Positions 29,402 to 37,637 of a DNA stretch of 64,000 nucleotides are shown here, one piece after another. Under the pieces are notes generated by a model that was not told where the DNA came from, did no database searches, and worked only from the letters and a program-made list of their open reading frames with translations. The DNA lies in the NCBI RefSeq assembly GCF_021278985.1, contig NZ_CP082833.1:1-64000 (forward strand), written 5' to 3'. Both the position numbers and the translations under genes were made by a program. This DNA comes from Citrobacter rodentium NBRC 105723 = DSM 16636. GTDB lineage: Bacteria; Pseudomonadota; Gammaproteobacteria; Enterobacterales; Enterobacteriaceae. Each line of letters begins with the position of its first letter. Positions within the stretch are counted from its first letter, which is position 1.

Positions 29402-32400
29402 TTAGTCAAACTCCAGTTCCACCTGCTCCGAACCAATGAGGCCACGGAGATCGTTTAACAAACGATCGCTCGGAGAAACACGCCACGCTGCGCCAAAACG
29501 CAAGCGCGCGCGCGCATCCGCCCTCTGATAGTAGAGATGTACTGGAATTGTCCCCGAGCGGTGGGGTTCCAGAGACTGACGGAGTCGGTTTAAAAGCTGG
29601 TCATCAATTTGCCTGTCCGTCAGCGAGATAGCAAGCCCGCGAGCATATTTTTCCCGTGCTTCGTCAATATCCATCACTTCGCGGGCGGTCATTTTAAGCC
29701 CCCCGCTGAAGTCATCAAAGCTGACCTGTCCGCTGACGATAAGTATGCGGTCTTTTTCCAGCAGCTGCTGGTATTTATCCAGGGCGTCGGTAAAGAGCAT
29801 CACCTCCAGACGTCCGGAACGGTCATCCAGCGTACAGATGCCGATACGATTGCCGCGCTTGGTGACCATAACCCTTGCGGCAATGACGAGCCCCGCAGCC
29901 GTGGTCACTTTACCACGTTCTGTCGGATGCATGTCTTTCAGCCTGTAGCCTCCGACATAGCGCTCAATTTCTTTTAAATACTGATTAATCGGGTGGCCCG
30001 TCAGGTACAGCCCCAGCGTTTCACGCTCTCCGTCAAGCACCACCTGTTCCGGCCACGGCTGGCAGCTGGCGTAGGATTGCTCAATCTGCTCCGGCTCCTC
30101 CGCCAGTACGCCGAACATATCGGCCTGGCCGATGGCCTCCGCTTTCGCGTGCTGATCGGCGGCTTTCAGCGCGTCGCCCAGCGAGTTCATCAGCGCCGCG
30201 CGGTGCGGTCCCAGGCGGTCAAAGGCCCCGGACATGATCAGTTTTTCCAGCACCCGGCGGTTGAGCTTTTTCGTGTCGGTGCGGGCGCAAAGATCGAACA
30301 GCTCGCGGAAGTAGCCGCCGTTATTGCGCGCCTCGATGATCGCCTCGATCGGACCTTCGCCAACGCCCTTGATCGCGCCGATGCCGTAGACGATCTCACC
30401 TTCGTCGTTAACGTGGAAGTGATACAGCCCGGAGTTGATATCCGGCGGCAGGATCTTCAGCCCCATACGCCAGCACTCATCCACCAGACCAACCACCTTC
30501 TCGGTGTTGTCCATATCGGCGGTCATGACCGCGGCCATAAACTCAGCGGGATAGTGCGCTTTCAGCCACAGCGTCTGATAGGAGACCAGCGCGTAGGCGG
30601 CGGAGTGCGATTTGTTAAAGCCGTAACCAGCGAACTTTTCCACCAGGTCGAAGATCTTTATCGCCAGTTCGCCGTCAATGCCGTTCTTCCTTGCCCCTTC
30701 CTCAAAGACGGAACGCTGCTTGGCCATCTCTTCCGGTTTTTTCTTACCCATCGCACGACGCAGCATGTCCGCGCCGCCGAGGGTATAGCCGGAGAGCACC
30801 TGGGCAATCTGCATCACCTGTTCCTGGTACAGGATGATGCCGTAGGTCGGCTCCAGCACCGGCTTCAGGCTTTCATGCTGCCACTGGACGTCCGGGTAAG
30901 AGATCTCTTCGCGGCCATGCTTACGGTCGATAAAGTTATCCACCATCCCGGACTGCAACGGGCCCGGGCGGAACAGGGCCACCAGCGCGATCATATCTTC
31001 GAAGCAGTCAGGCTGCAGACGCTTAATCAGATCCTTCATGCCGCGGGATTCCAGCTGGAAGACCGCGGTGGTTTCCGAGCGTTGCAGCATGTCGAAGCTT
31101 TTCTTGTCATCCAGCGGAATAGCGGCGATATCCAGCGGCGGCTCGCCGTTCTTTTCGCGCCGCTTGTTGATCATCTCCAGCGCCCAGTTAATGATGGTGA
31201 GCGTGCGCAGACCGAGGAAGTCAAACTTCACCAGTCCGGCGTACTCCACGTCGTTCTTATCAAACTGGGTTACCGGGTGCTGTCCCTGCTCATCGCAGTA
31301 CAGCGGCGCGAAATCGGTAATTTTGGTGGGGGCGATCACCACGCCGCCGGCGTGCTTACCGGCGTTACGCGTCACGCCTTCCAGCTTACGCGCCATGTCG
31401 ATCAGCGCTTTGACCTCTTCGTCAGCTTCGTAGATTTCCGGCAGCTGCGGCTCGGCCTCAAACGCTTTCGCCAGGGTCATCCCCGGATCGGGCGGCACCA
31501 GTTTCGAAATGCGATCGACAAAGCCATACGGATGCCCCAGCACGCGGCCCACGTCGCGGATAACCGCTTTCGCCGCCATCGTACCGAAGGTAATAATCTG
31601 CGATACCGCGTCACGACCGTACATGTCCGCCACGTGCTCAATGACCTGGTCGCGTTTCTCCATACAGAAGTCAACGTCGAAGTCAGGCATGGAGACACGT
31701 TCCGGGTTAAGGAAGCGTTCGAACAGCAGGTCGAATTCCAGCGGATCGAGGTCGGTAATTTTCAGCGCGTAGGCCACCAGCGACCCCGCGCCCGATCCGC
31801 GGCCCGGACCAACCGGCACGCCGTTGTCCTTCGACCACTGAATAAACTCCATAACGATCAGGAAGTAGCCGGGGAATCCCATCTGGTTGATAACCTGAAG
31901 CTCAATATCCAGGCGTTCATCATATTCCGGGCGGCGTTTTTTACGTTCTTCCTCATCCGGGAACAGGAACGCCAGACGCTCTTCCAGCCCCTCTTTCGAT
32001 TTCTTGACCAGGAAGTCTTCGGTGGTCATATCGCCGGTCGGGAACTGCGGCAGGAAATACTCGCCCAGGCGTACCGTCACGTTACAGCGTCTGGCAATCT
32101 CAACGCTGTTTTCCAGCGCTTCCGGAATATCGGAGAAGAGTTCACACATCTCCTCTTCCGTGCGCATATACTGCTGCGGCGAATAGTTGCGCGGGCGCTT
32201 AGGATCGTCGAGGGTGAAACCATCGTGAATGGCGACACGGATTTCATGCGCATCAAAGTCAGCGCTGTCGATAAAACGCACGTCGTTGGTGGCGACCACC
32301 GGTAAGCCGCGCGCTTCCGCCAGTTCAACCGCCGCGTGCAGATAGCTCTCTTCATCCGGTCTGCCGGTACGAATCAGCTCGAGGAAGTAACGATCCGGAA

Positions 32401-32884
32401 AGTGTTGTTCATAAAAGGCGACGCACTCTTCAACCAGCGCGCTGTTGCCGCGCAGCAGGCCGCGCCCCACGTCGCCCATGCGCCCGCCAGAGAGCAGGAT
32501 CAGCCCTTCGTTCAGTTCAATCAGCCAGTCACGATCGATAACCGGCCCCGCCGCGCCGTAGCCGCGCTGGTAGGCCTTTGAGATCAGCAAGGTAAGGTTT
32601 TGATAGCCGGTATTATTCGCCGCCAGCACCGTCAGATGAGTGAGCTCATCGCCCATCAGCTCGCTCTGAACATGGAAATCCGCGCCGACAATTGGCTTAA
32701 TCCCGGCGCTATGCCCCGCTCCGTAGAACTTCACCAGACCGCAGAGGTTGGTAAAATCGGTGATCGCCAGCGCTGGCATGCCCAACGCGGCCGCCTTTTT
32801 TACCAGCGGTCCGGTTTTAGCCAGCCCATCGATCATAGAGTAGTCGCTGTGCACCCGCAGGTGGACGAAACGTGGTTCAGACAT
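29402..32884 (-). CDS. dnaE: DNA polymerase III alpha subunit
   Basis: The 1160-residue replicative polymerase, same length as E. coli. It has an N-terminal PHP domain (FVHLRVHSDYSMIDGLAKT) and palm residues in SMPDFDVDFCMEKRD, corresponding to the E. coli catalytic aspartates 401 and 403. The beta-clamp binding motif QADMF lies near residue 920. C-terminal OB-fold and tau-binding regions follow. It lies 24 bp after rnhB and 12 bp before accA. Intact. Confidence 0.98.
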   Translation of the reverse strand: MSEPRFVHLRVHSDYSMIDGLAKTGPLVKKAAALGMPALAITDFTNLCGLVKFYGAGHSAGIKPIVGADFHVQSELMGDELTHLTVLAANNTGYQNLTLLISKAYQRGYGAAGPVIDRDWLIELNEGLILLSGGRMGDVGRGLLRGNSALVEECVAFYEQHFPDRYFLELIRTGRPDEESYLHAAVELAEARGLPVVATNDVRFIDSADFDAHEIRVAIHDGFTLDDPKRPRNYSPQQYMRTEEEMCELFSDIPEALENSVEIARRCNVTVRLGEYFLPQFPTGDMTTEDFLVKKSKEGLEERLAFLFPDEEERKKRRPEYDERLDIELQVINQMGFPGYFLIVMEFIQWSKDNGVPVGPGRGSGAGSLVAYALKITDLDPLEFDLLFERFLNPERVSMPDFDVDFCMEKRDQVIEHVADMYGRDAVSQIITFGTMAAKAVIRDVGRVLGHPYGFVDRISKLVPPDPGMTLAKAFEAEPQLPEIYEADEEVKALIDMARKLEGVTRNAGKHAGGVVIAPTKITDFAPLYCDEQGQHPVTQFDKNDVEYAGLVKFDFLGLRTLTIINWALEMINKRREKNGEPPLDIAAIPLDDKKSFDMLQRSETTAVFQLESRGMKDLIKRLQPDCFEDMIALVALFRPGPLQSGMVDNFIDRKHGREEISYPDVQWQHESLKPVLEPTYGIILYQEQVMQIAQVLSGYTLGGADMLRRAMGKKKPEEMAKQRSVFEEGARKNGIDGELAIKIFDLVEKFAGYGFNKSHSAAYALVSYQTLWLKAHYPAEFMAAVMTADMDNTEKVVGLVDECWRMGLKILPPDINSGLYHFHVNDEGEIVYGIGAIKGVGEGPIEAIIEARNNGGYFRELFDLCARTDTKKLNRRVLEKLIMSGAFDRLGPHRAALMNSLGDALKAADQHAKAEAIGQADMFGVLAEEPEQIEQSYASCQPWPEQVVLDGERETLGLYLTGHPINQYLKEIERYVGGYRLKDMHPTERGKVTTAAGLVIAARVMVTKRGNRIGICTLDDRSGRLEVMLFTDALDKYQQLLEKDRILIVSGQVSFDDFSGGLKMTAREVMDIDEAREKYARGLAISLTDRQIDDQLLNRLRQSLEPHRSGTIPVHLYYQRADARARLRFGAAWRVSPSDRLLNDLRGLIGSEQVELEFD

Positions 32885-32908
32885 CTTCAGCTTCCTTTAA
32901 CCCAGGGA

Positions 32909-33505
32909 TCAGGACGCGAGTCCCAGTGCGCGTTTGACGGGGCCAAAGCTGCGACGATGGTGCTCTGTAGCGCCATGTGCCGCCAGCGCCTCCAGATGAA
33001 AAGCGGTTGGATAGCCTTTGTGCTGGGCGAATCCATACTGCGGGAAAACGCTATCCAGCGCGGCCATTTCCGCATCCCGCGTCACCTTCGCGAGGATCGA
33101 CGCAGCGCTGATTTCCGCCACCCGGCTATCGCCTTTAACGACCGCCATTGACGGCACCGGCAGCGCGGGACAGCGATTGCCGTCAATCAGCACATATTCC
33201 GGCGCGATATGCAGGCCCGCCACCGCGCGCTGCATCGCCAGCATGGTGGCATGAAGGATGTTCAGCTTATCGATCTCATGCGGCTCTGCGCGTCCAAGAC
33301 TCCAGCTTAACGCTTTCTCTTTGATCTCCTGATACAGCGCCAGCCGTCGCTTTTCCGATAATTTTTTGGAATCGTTAAGACCCACAATCGGACGCGCCGG
33401 ATCGAGAATAACGGCGGCCGTGACCACCGCGCCGACCAGCGGGCCTCGCCCGACTTCATCCACACCGGCGACTAAACGCGTATGCGGATAAACAAATTCG
33501 ATCAT
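32909..33505 (-). CDS. rnhB: Ribonuclease HII
   Basis: A 198-residue RNase H that cuts RNA-DNA hybrids and single ribonucleotides in DNA. The family motif GVDEVGRGPLVG holds catalytic D16 and E17, with further acidic residues in LIDGNRCPALP. The start overlaps the lpxB stop by 4 bp, as expected for a coupled gene in this block. Confidence 0.97.
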   Translation of the reverse strand: MIEFVYPHTRLVAGVDEVGRGPLVGAVVTAAVILDPARPIVGLNDSKKLSEKRRLALYQEIKEKALSWSLGRAEPHEIDKLNILHATMLAMQRAVAGLHIAPEYVLIDGNRCPALPVPSMAVVKGDSRVAEISAASILAKVTRDAEMAALDSVFPQYGFAQHKGYPTAFHLEALAAHGATEHHRRSFGPVKRALGLAS

Positions 33506-34650
33506 TGTGCTAACTCCAGCACAGCATCCGCCGCCTGCTCATCGGCGTTGCAACGGATCTGCTGATGCAGTTCGCGGAAGGTATCGTGCATCGCGTGGCT
33601 GGTTTCACCCTTCGCCAGCAGCGGCAGCAGGGCTTGCGCAAGCTTCTGCGGTTCACACTCTTCCTGCAATAGTTCTTTAACCAGTTCCCTTCCCGCCAGC
33701 AGATTCGGCAGCGAAACGTAGTCGGTTTTAACCAGCCGCTTTGCCAGCCAGAAGGTAAAGGGCTTCATACGATAACCCACCACCATCGGGCATTTCGCCA
33801 GCATACACTCAAGCGCGGCGGTGCCGGACGCCAGCAGTGCCGCATCGCTGGCGACCATCGCTTCGCGCCCCATGCCGTCGAGCAGATGAACGTGCAGCTC
33901 CGGCGCCGTTTCCGCTTTAATTTTCTCAAACTGCTCGCGCCGTCTGGCATTGACCAACGGCACCACCACTTCGAGATCGGGATAGCGCTGTCGCAACAGC
34001 TGCGCGGTTTTCAGGAAGTCGGCGCTGAGCATTTCCACTTCCGCGCCGCGACTGCCAGGCAGCAATGCCAGACAGTGGGCATCGTGCGGGATGCCAATCG
34101 CGTCGCGCGCCGCGTTTTTATCCGGGTCCAGCGGCATGGCGTCCGCCATCGTATGACCAATAAAACGGCACGGCACGTTATATTTATCGTAAAACGCTTT
34201 TTCGAAAGGCAGAAAGGCCAGCACCATGTCGGTGGATCTGCCTATTTTGAAAACGCGTTTCTGTCGCCACGCCCAGACGGACGGACTGACATAATGAATG
34301 GTTTTTATGCCCTGCTTTTTCAGGTTCCCTTCAAGGGTGATATTGAAATCAGGCGCATCGATGCCGACAAAGACATCTGGCTGTAATGCGGTGAAGCGGC
34401 GGGTTAAGTCGGCGCGGATATGCAGCAGACGACGCAGGCGACCGAGCACTTCAACAATGCCCATTACCGCCAGCTCTTCCATTTCATACCAGGCTTCGCA
34501 GCCTTCGGCCTGCATACGCGGACCAGCCACACCGACAAAACGGGCGTGCGGAACGCGCGCCTTCAGCGCACGGATCAGGCCAGCGCCAAGAATATCGCCG
34601 GAGGTTTCTCCGGCGACCAGGGCAATCGTTAATGGTCGCGGGTTGGCCAT
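33502..34650 (-). CDS. lpxB: Lipid-A-disaccharide synthase
   Basis: A 382-residue GT19 glycosyltransferase joining UDP-diacylglucosamine and lipid X to make the lipid A disaccharide; peripheral inner-membrane enzyme. Landmarks are AGETSGDILGAGLI near the N-terminus, HYVSPSVWAWRQKR and LLPGSRGAEVEML. Its start overlaps the lpxA stop by one base. Length equals E. coli. Confidence 0.97.
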   Translation of the reverse strand: MANPRPLTIALVAGETSGDILGAGLIRALKARVPHARFVGVAGPRMQAEGCEAWYEMEELAVMGIVEVLGRLRRLLHIRADLTRRFTALQPDVFVGIDAPDFNITLEGNLKKQGIKTIHYVSPSVWAWRQKRVFKIGRSTDMVLAFLPFEKAFYDKYNVPCRFIGHTMADAMPLDPDKNAARDAIGIPHDAHCLALLPGSRGAEVEMLSADFLKTAQLLRQRYPDLEVVVPLVNARRREQFEKIKAETAPELHVHLLDGMGREAMVASDAALLASGTAALECMLAKCPMVVGYRMKPFTFWLAKRLVKTDYVSLPNLLAGRELVKELLQEECEPQKLAQALLPLLAKGETSHAMHDTFRELHQQIRCNADEQAADAVLELAQ

Positions 34651-35438
34651 TAACGAATCAGACCGCGGGTTGAGCGGGCAAAGAAATCGCTGAACGGCTG
34701 AACTTCCGGGTGCTGCTTCGCCAGTTCGGCGATGTCCGGTTTCGCTTCTTCCAGCGTCTTACCACTGCGGTACAGCGCTTTGTAGGCATTGCGAATCGCG
34801 GTGATCGCTTCGCGGGTAAAGCCGCGGCGCTTCAGCCCTTCAATGTTCACGCCAAACGGCGTGGCGTGGTTGCCCTGGGCGATAACGTACGGCGGAACGT
34901 CCTGAGCCACGCCGGAACATCCGCCCACCATCACGTGCGCCCCGATAATGCAGAACTGATGCACCGCGGTCATGCCGCCGATGATGACATAGTCATCCAG
35001 CGAAACGTGACCGGCGAGGGTGGCGTTATTCGCCAGAATACAGCGATCGCCTATTGTGCAGTCGTGCGCCACATGAGCGTTGATCATCAACAGGTTATCG
35101 CTGCCCACCTTCGTTAATCCACCGCCCTGTACCGTGCCACGATGAATGGTAACGCTTTCGCGAATACGGTTACGATCGCCGATTTCCACGCGGGTAGGTT
35201 CGCCAGCGTATTTCAGATCCTGGTTCACTTCACCGATGGAGGCGAACTGATAAATCTCGTTATCGCGGCCAATTTTAGTGTGGCCGTTCACGACAACGTG
35301 AGACTTCAGTACGGTTCCCTCACCAATTTCAACATGGGGTCCAACAAGGCAAAAAGGACCAATATGAACGTTAGCGCCGACAGAGGCGCCTTCTTCCACA
35401 ATGGCGGTTGGATGAATAAAGGCGGATTTATCAATCAC
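34650..35438 (-). CDS. lpxA: UDP-N-acetylglucosamine acyltransferase
   Basis: A 262-residue left-handed beta-helix enzyme that adds the first 3-hydroxy acyl chain in lipid A synthesis. Many hexapeptide repeats are visible. The catalytic His is H125 in NAHVAHDCTIG. It lies between fabZ (3 bp before) and lpxB (1-bp overlap), a tight cluster that shares the acyl-ACP substrate pool. Confidence 0.98.
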   Translation of the reverse strand: MIDKSAFIHPTAIVEEGASVGANVHIGPFCLVGPHVEIGEGTVLKSHVVVNGHTKIGRDNEIYQFASIGEVNQDLKYAGEPTRVEIGDRNRIRESVTIHRGTVQGGGLTKVGSDNLLMINAHVAHDCTIGDRCILANNATLAGHVSLDDYVIIGGMTAVHQFCIIGAHVMVGGCSGVAQDVPPYVIAQGNHATPFGVNIEGLKRRGFTREAITAIRNAYKALYRSGKTLEEAKPDIAELAKQHPEVQPFSDFFARSTRGLIR

Positions 35439-35441
35439 GTA

Positions 35442-35897
35442 TCAGGCCTCCCGGCTACGAGCGCACATCATCGTTGCTTCGCAAACTACTTTACCGTCGA
35501 CCAGCGCAACCCCTTTAAAACGGGTCAGGCCACGGCGCGTTTTCTCGAAAGTGACTTCCATAATCATCTGATCGCCCGGCACAACAGGACGCTTAAAGCG
35601 CGCTTCATCAATGCCCGCGAAATAGTACAGTTCGCCTGGCTCCAGTTTGCCTACGCTTTTAAACGCCAGGATACCGGTAGCCTGCGCCATGGCTTCCAGA
35701 ATAAGAACGCCCGGAAAAATCGGCTTACCCGGAAAATGTCCCTGGAAAAACGGCTCGTTCACAGAGACATTTTTCACTGCGCGCAGAAAACGACCTTCTT
35801 CAAAATCCAGCACGCGATCGACCAGTAAAAACGGAAAACGATGCGGCAGAAGTTCTAAAATCTCTTCAATGTGCAGAGTATGAGTGTTAGTAGTCAA
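35442..35897 (-). CDS. fabZ: 3-hydroxyacyl-ACP dehydratase FabZ
   Basis: A 151-residue hot-dog-fold dehydratase of fatty-acid elongation. I chose the TTG start at 35897, preceded by AGGAAGAG, because it gives (M)TTNTHTLHIEEILELLPH, the known N-terminus and length; E. coli fabZ also uses TTG. Active-site residues are H54 (FQGHFPG) and E68 (LILEAM). It sits between lpxD and lpxA. A longer open frame upstream has no family match. Confidence 0.95.
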   Translation of the reverse strand: MTTNTHTLHIEEILELLPHRFPFLLVDRVLDFEEGRFLRAVKNVSVNEPFFQGHFPGKPIFPGVLILEAMAQATGILAFKSVGKLEPGELYYFAGIDEARFKRPVVPGDQMIMEVTFEKTRRGLTRFKGVALVDGKVVCEATMMCARSREA

Positions 35898-36000
35898 AAT
35901 ACTCTTCCTGTCCAAATATGCTAAAAGCCAATAATAACACGGCCTGCCGCAATCGTATGAATGCCGACAGGCCGTAAAGTATGTGTGACCGGGTGAGAGT

Positions 36001-37026
36001 TTAGTCTTGTTGATTAACCTTGCGCTCAATCGCTTTGAGGCGCTTGCTCATATCATCAATGTTCATCACCAGTGCGGCTGTCTTACGCCATACTTTGTTA
36101 GGTTGCAGCGGAATGCCTGAGGAATAGACGCCAGGTTCCGTGATGGGACGCATCACCATACCCATGCCAGTCACCGTAACCTTGTCGCATATTTCCATAT
36201 GCCCGTTGATTACGCTGGCACCGCCAATCATACAGTAACGGCCAATCTTCAGGCTGCCCGCCATAATGACGCCACCGGCAACCGCCGTATTGTCGCCAAT
36301 CACGACGTTATGCGCAATCTGGCACTGGTTATCAATGATAACGCCGTTGCCGATCACCGTATCATCCAGCGCGCCGCGGTCAATGGTGGTACAGGCGCCG
36401 ATCTCCACGCGATCGCCAATAATAACGCGACCAAGCTGCGGGATCTTCACCCAGTTGCCGCGATCGTTGGCATAACCAAAACCGTCAGCGCCAATGACCG
36501 TACCGGACTGAATCAGGCAATTCTCACCGATCTGGATGTCGTGGTAAACCGTTACGTTTGCCCACAGGCGCGAACCGGCGCCTATTTTCGTATTTTTCCC
36601 GACGAAACAACCGGCGCCAATCACCACGTTGTCGCCCAGTTCCACGCCGGATTCAATCACCGCGTTCGCGCCGATTGAGACATGGTTACCCAGCGTTGCC
36701 GTGGCGTCAACGACTGCGCTCGGCGCAATGTCTTTCGCCGGCTGCGGCGTGGTATCTAAAATTTGCGCCATTCGCGCGTAGGTCAGGTAGGGATTCTTCA
36801 CTACCAGCGCAGCGCTTTTAGCAAAAGGAAGATCGTCCTGCGTCATCACAACGGCGGACGCCTGGCACAAAGCCAGATGCTCACGGTACTTCGGATTCAC
36901 CATGAACGTAATGTGACCCGTTTGCGCAGATTGCATGGACGCAACGCCGGTGATGACGATATCGCCATCACCGTGTAATTCTGCATCCAACTGCTCTGCT
37001 AAATCAGACAGTCGAATTGAAGGCAT
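36001..37026 (-). CDS. lpxD: UDP-3-O-(3-hydroxymyristoyl)glucosamine N-acyltransferase
   Basis: A 341-residue acyltransferase performing the third step of lipid A synthesis. An N-terminal uridine-binding domain (about 1-100) is followed by left-handed beta-helix hexapeptide repeats and a C-terminal helix. The presumed catalytic His lies in CQIAHNVVIG (about 239). It starts 3 bp after the skp stop. About 100 bp separates it from fabZ. Confidence 0.98.
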   Translation of the reverse strand: MPSIRLSDLAEQLDAELHGDGDIVITGVASMQSAQTGHITFMVNPKYREHLALCQASAVVMTQDDLPFAKSAALVVKNPYLTYARMAQILDTTPQPAKDIAPSAVVDATATLGNHVSIGANAVIESGVELGDNVVIGAGCFVGKNTKIGAGSRLWANVTVYHDIQIGENCLIQSGTVIGADGFGYANDRGNWVKIPQLGRVIIGDRVEIGACTTIDRGALDDTVIGNGVIIDNQCQIAHNVVIGDNTAVAGGVIMAGSLKIGRYCMIGGASVINGHMEICDKVTVTGMGMVMRPITEPGVYSSGIPLQPNKVWRKTAALVMNIDDMSKRLKAIERKVNQQD

Positions 37027-37029
37027 TAC

Positions 37030-37515
37030 TTATTTAACCTGTTTCAGCACGTCAGCGGTGATATCTTTCACATCGCTGCTGTTGTAAGCAACGGTGTTCG
37101 CGTCAACGACCAGATCGATGCTCTGGCTGCTGGCAACGGATTTCACAGCGCTCTGGATACGGGTAACCAGTTTGCCACGCTCTTCATTGGAACGACGCGC
37201 GCGATCCTGCTCGAAAGCCTGCGCTTTCTGGGAGAAGGTCTGGCGCTGAGCCATCACGTCTTTTTCCAGTTTGGTACGTTCGCTACCTGCTTTCATGGAC
37301 TGCAGACGCTGCATTTTGGACTGCAGGTCGGTTTCCATACGCTGCAGTTCGCTGGCGCGGCTTTTGAACTCGTTTTCCAGCGTTTTGGAAACACCGGTCT
37401 TCTGCGCAACCTGCTGGAACAGGCTACCCATATTGACGATTGCAATTTTGTCTGCAGCCTGTGCCGACGTGACCATTGCCAAACCAAGACCTGCCGCTAA
37501 TAACCACTTTTTCAC
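37030..37515 (-). CDS. skp: Periplasmic chaperone Skp
   Basis: A 161-residue trimeric chaperone that holds unfolded outer-membrane proteins in the periplasm. I chose the GTG start at 37515 because it gives (M)KKWLLAAGLGLAMVTSAQA, a 20-residue signal peptide, and the E. coli length; GTG is also the E. coli start. The long charged helical arms follow (QRMETDLQSKMQRLQSMKAG). It lies directly after bamA, whose products it feeds. Confidence 0.96.
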   Translation of the reverse strand: MKKWLLAAGLGLAMVTSAQAADKIAIVNMGSLFQQVAQKTGVSKTLENEFKSRASELQRMETDLQSKMQRLQSMKAGSERTKLEKDVMAQRQTFSQKAQAFEQDRARRSNEERGKLVTRIQSAVKSVASSQSIDLVVDANTVAYNSSDVKDITADVLKQVK

Positions 37516-37637
37516 AATAAACTCCTTACCATCCCATTTGCACCCGCAGGCACAGTTCTTTGCGTGGCCAGGCGACCCCATGCAGGATCGCCTAAAGTCA
37601 TCGCTACACTACCATTACATTCCTTTGTGAAGAACAA

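Noticed and set aside
29993..32305. 770-codon plus-strand open frame opposite dnaE
   Set aside because: Antisense to an intact dnaE in a GC-rich gene; the composition is typical of a shadow frame and no domain is recognisable.
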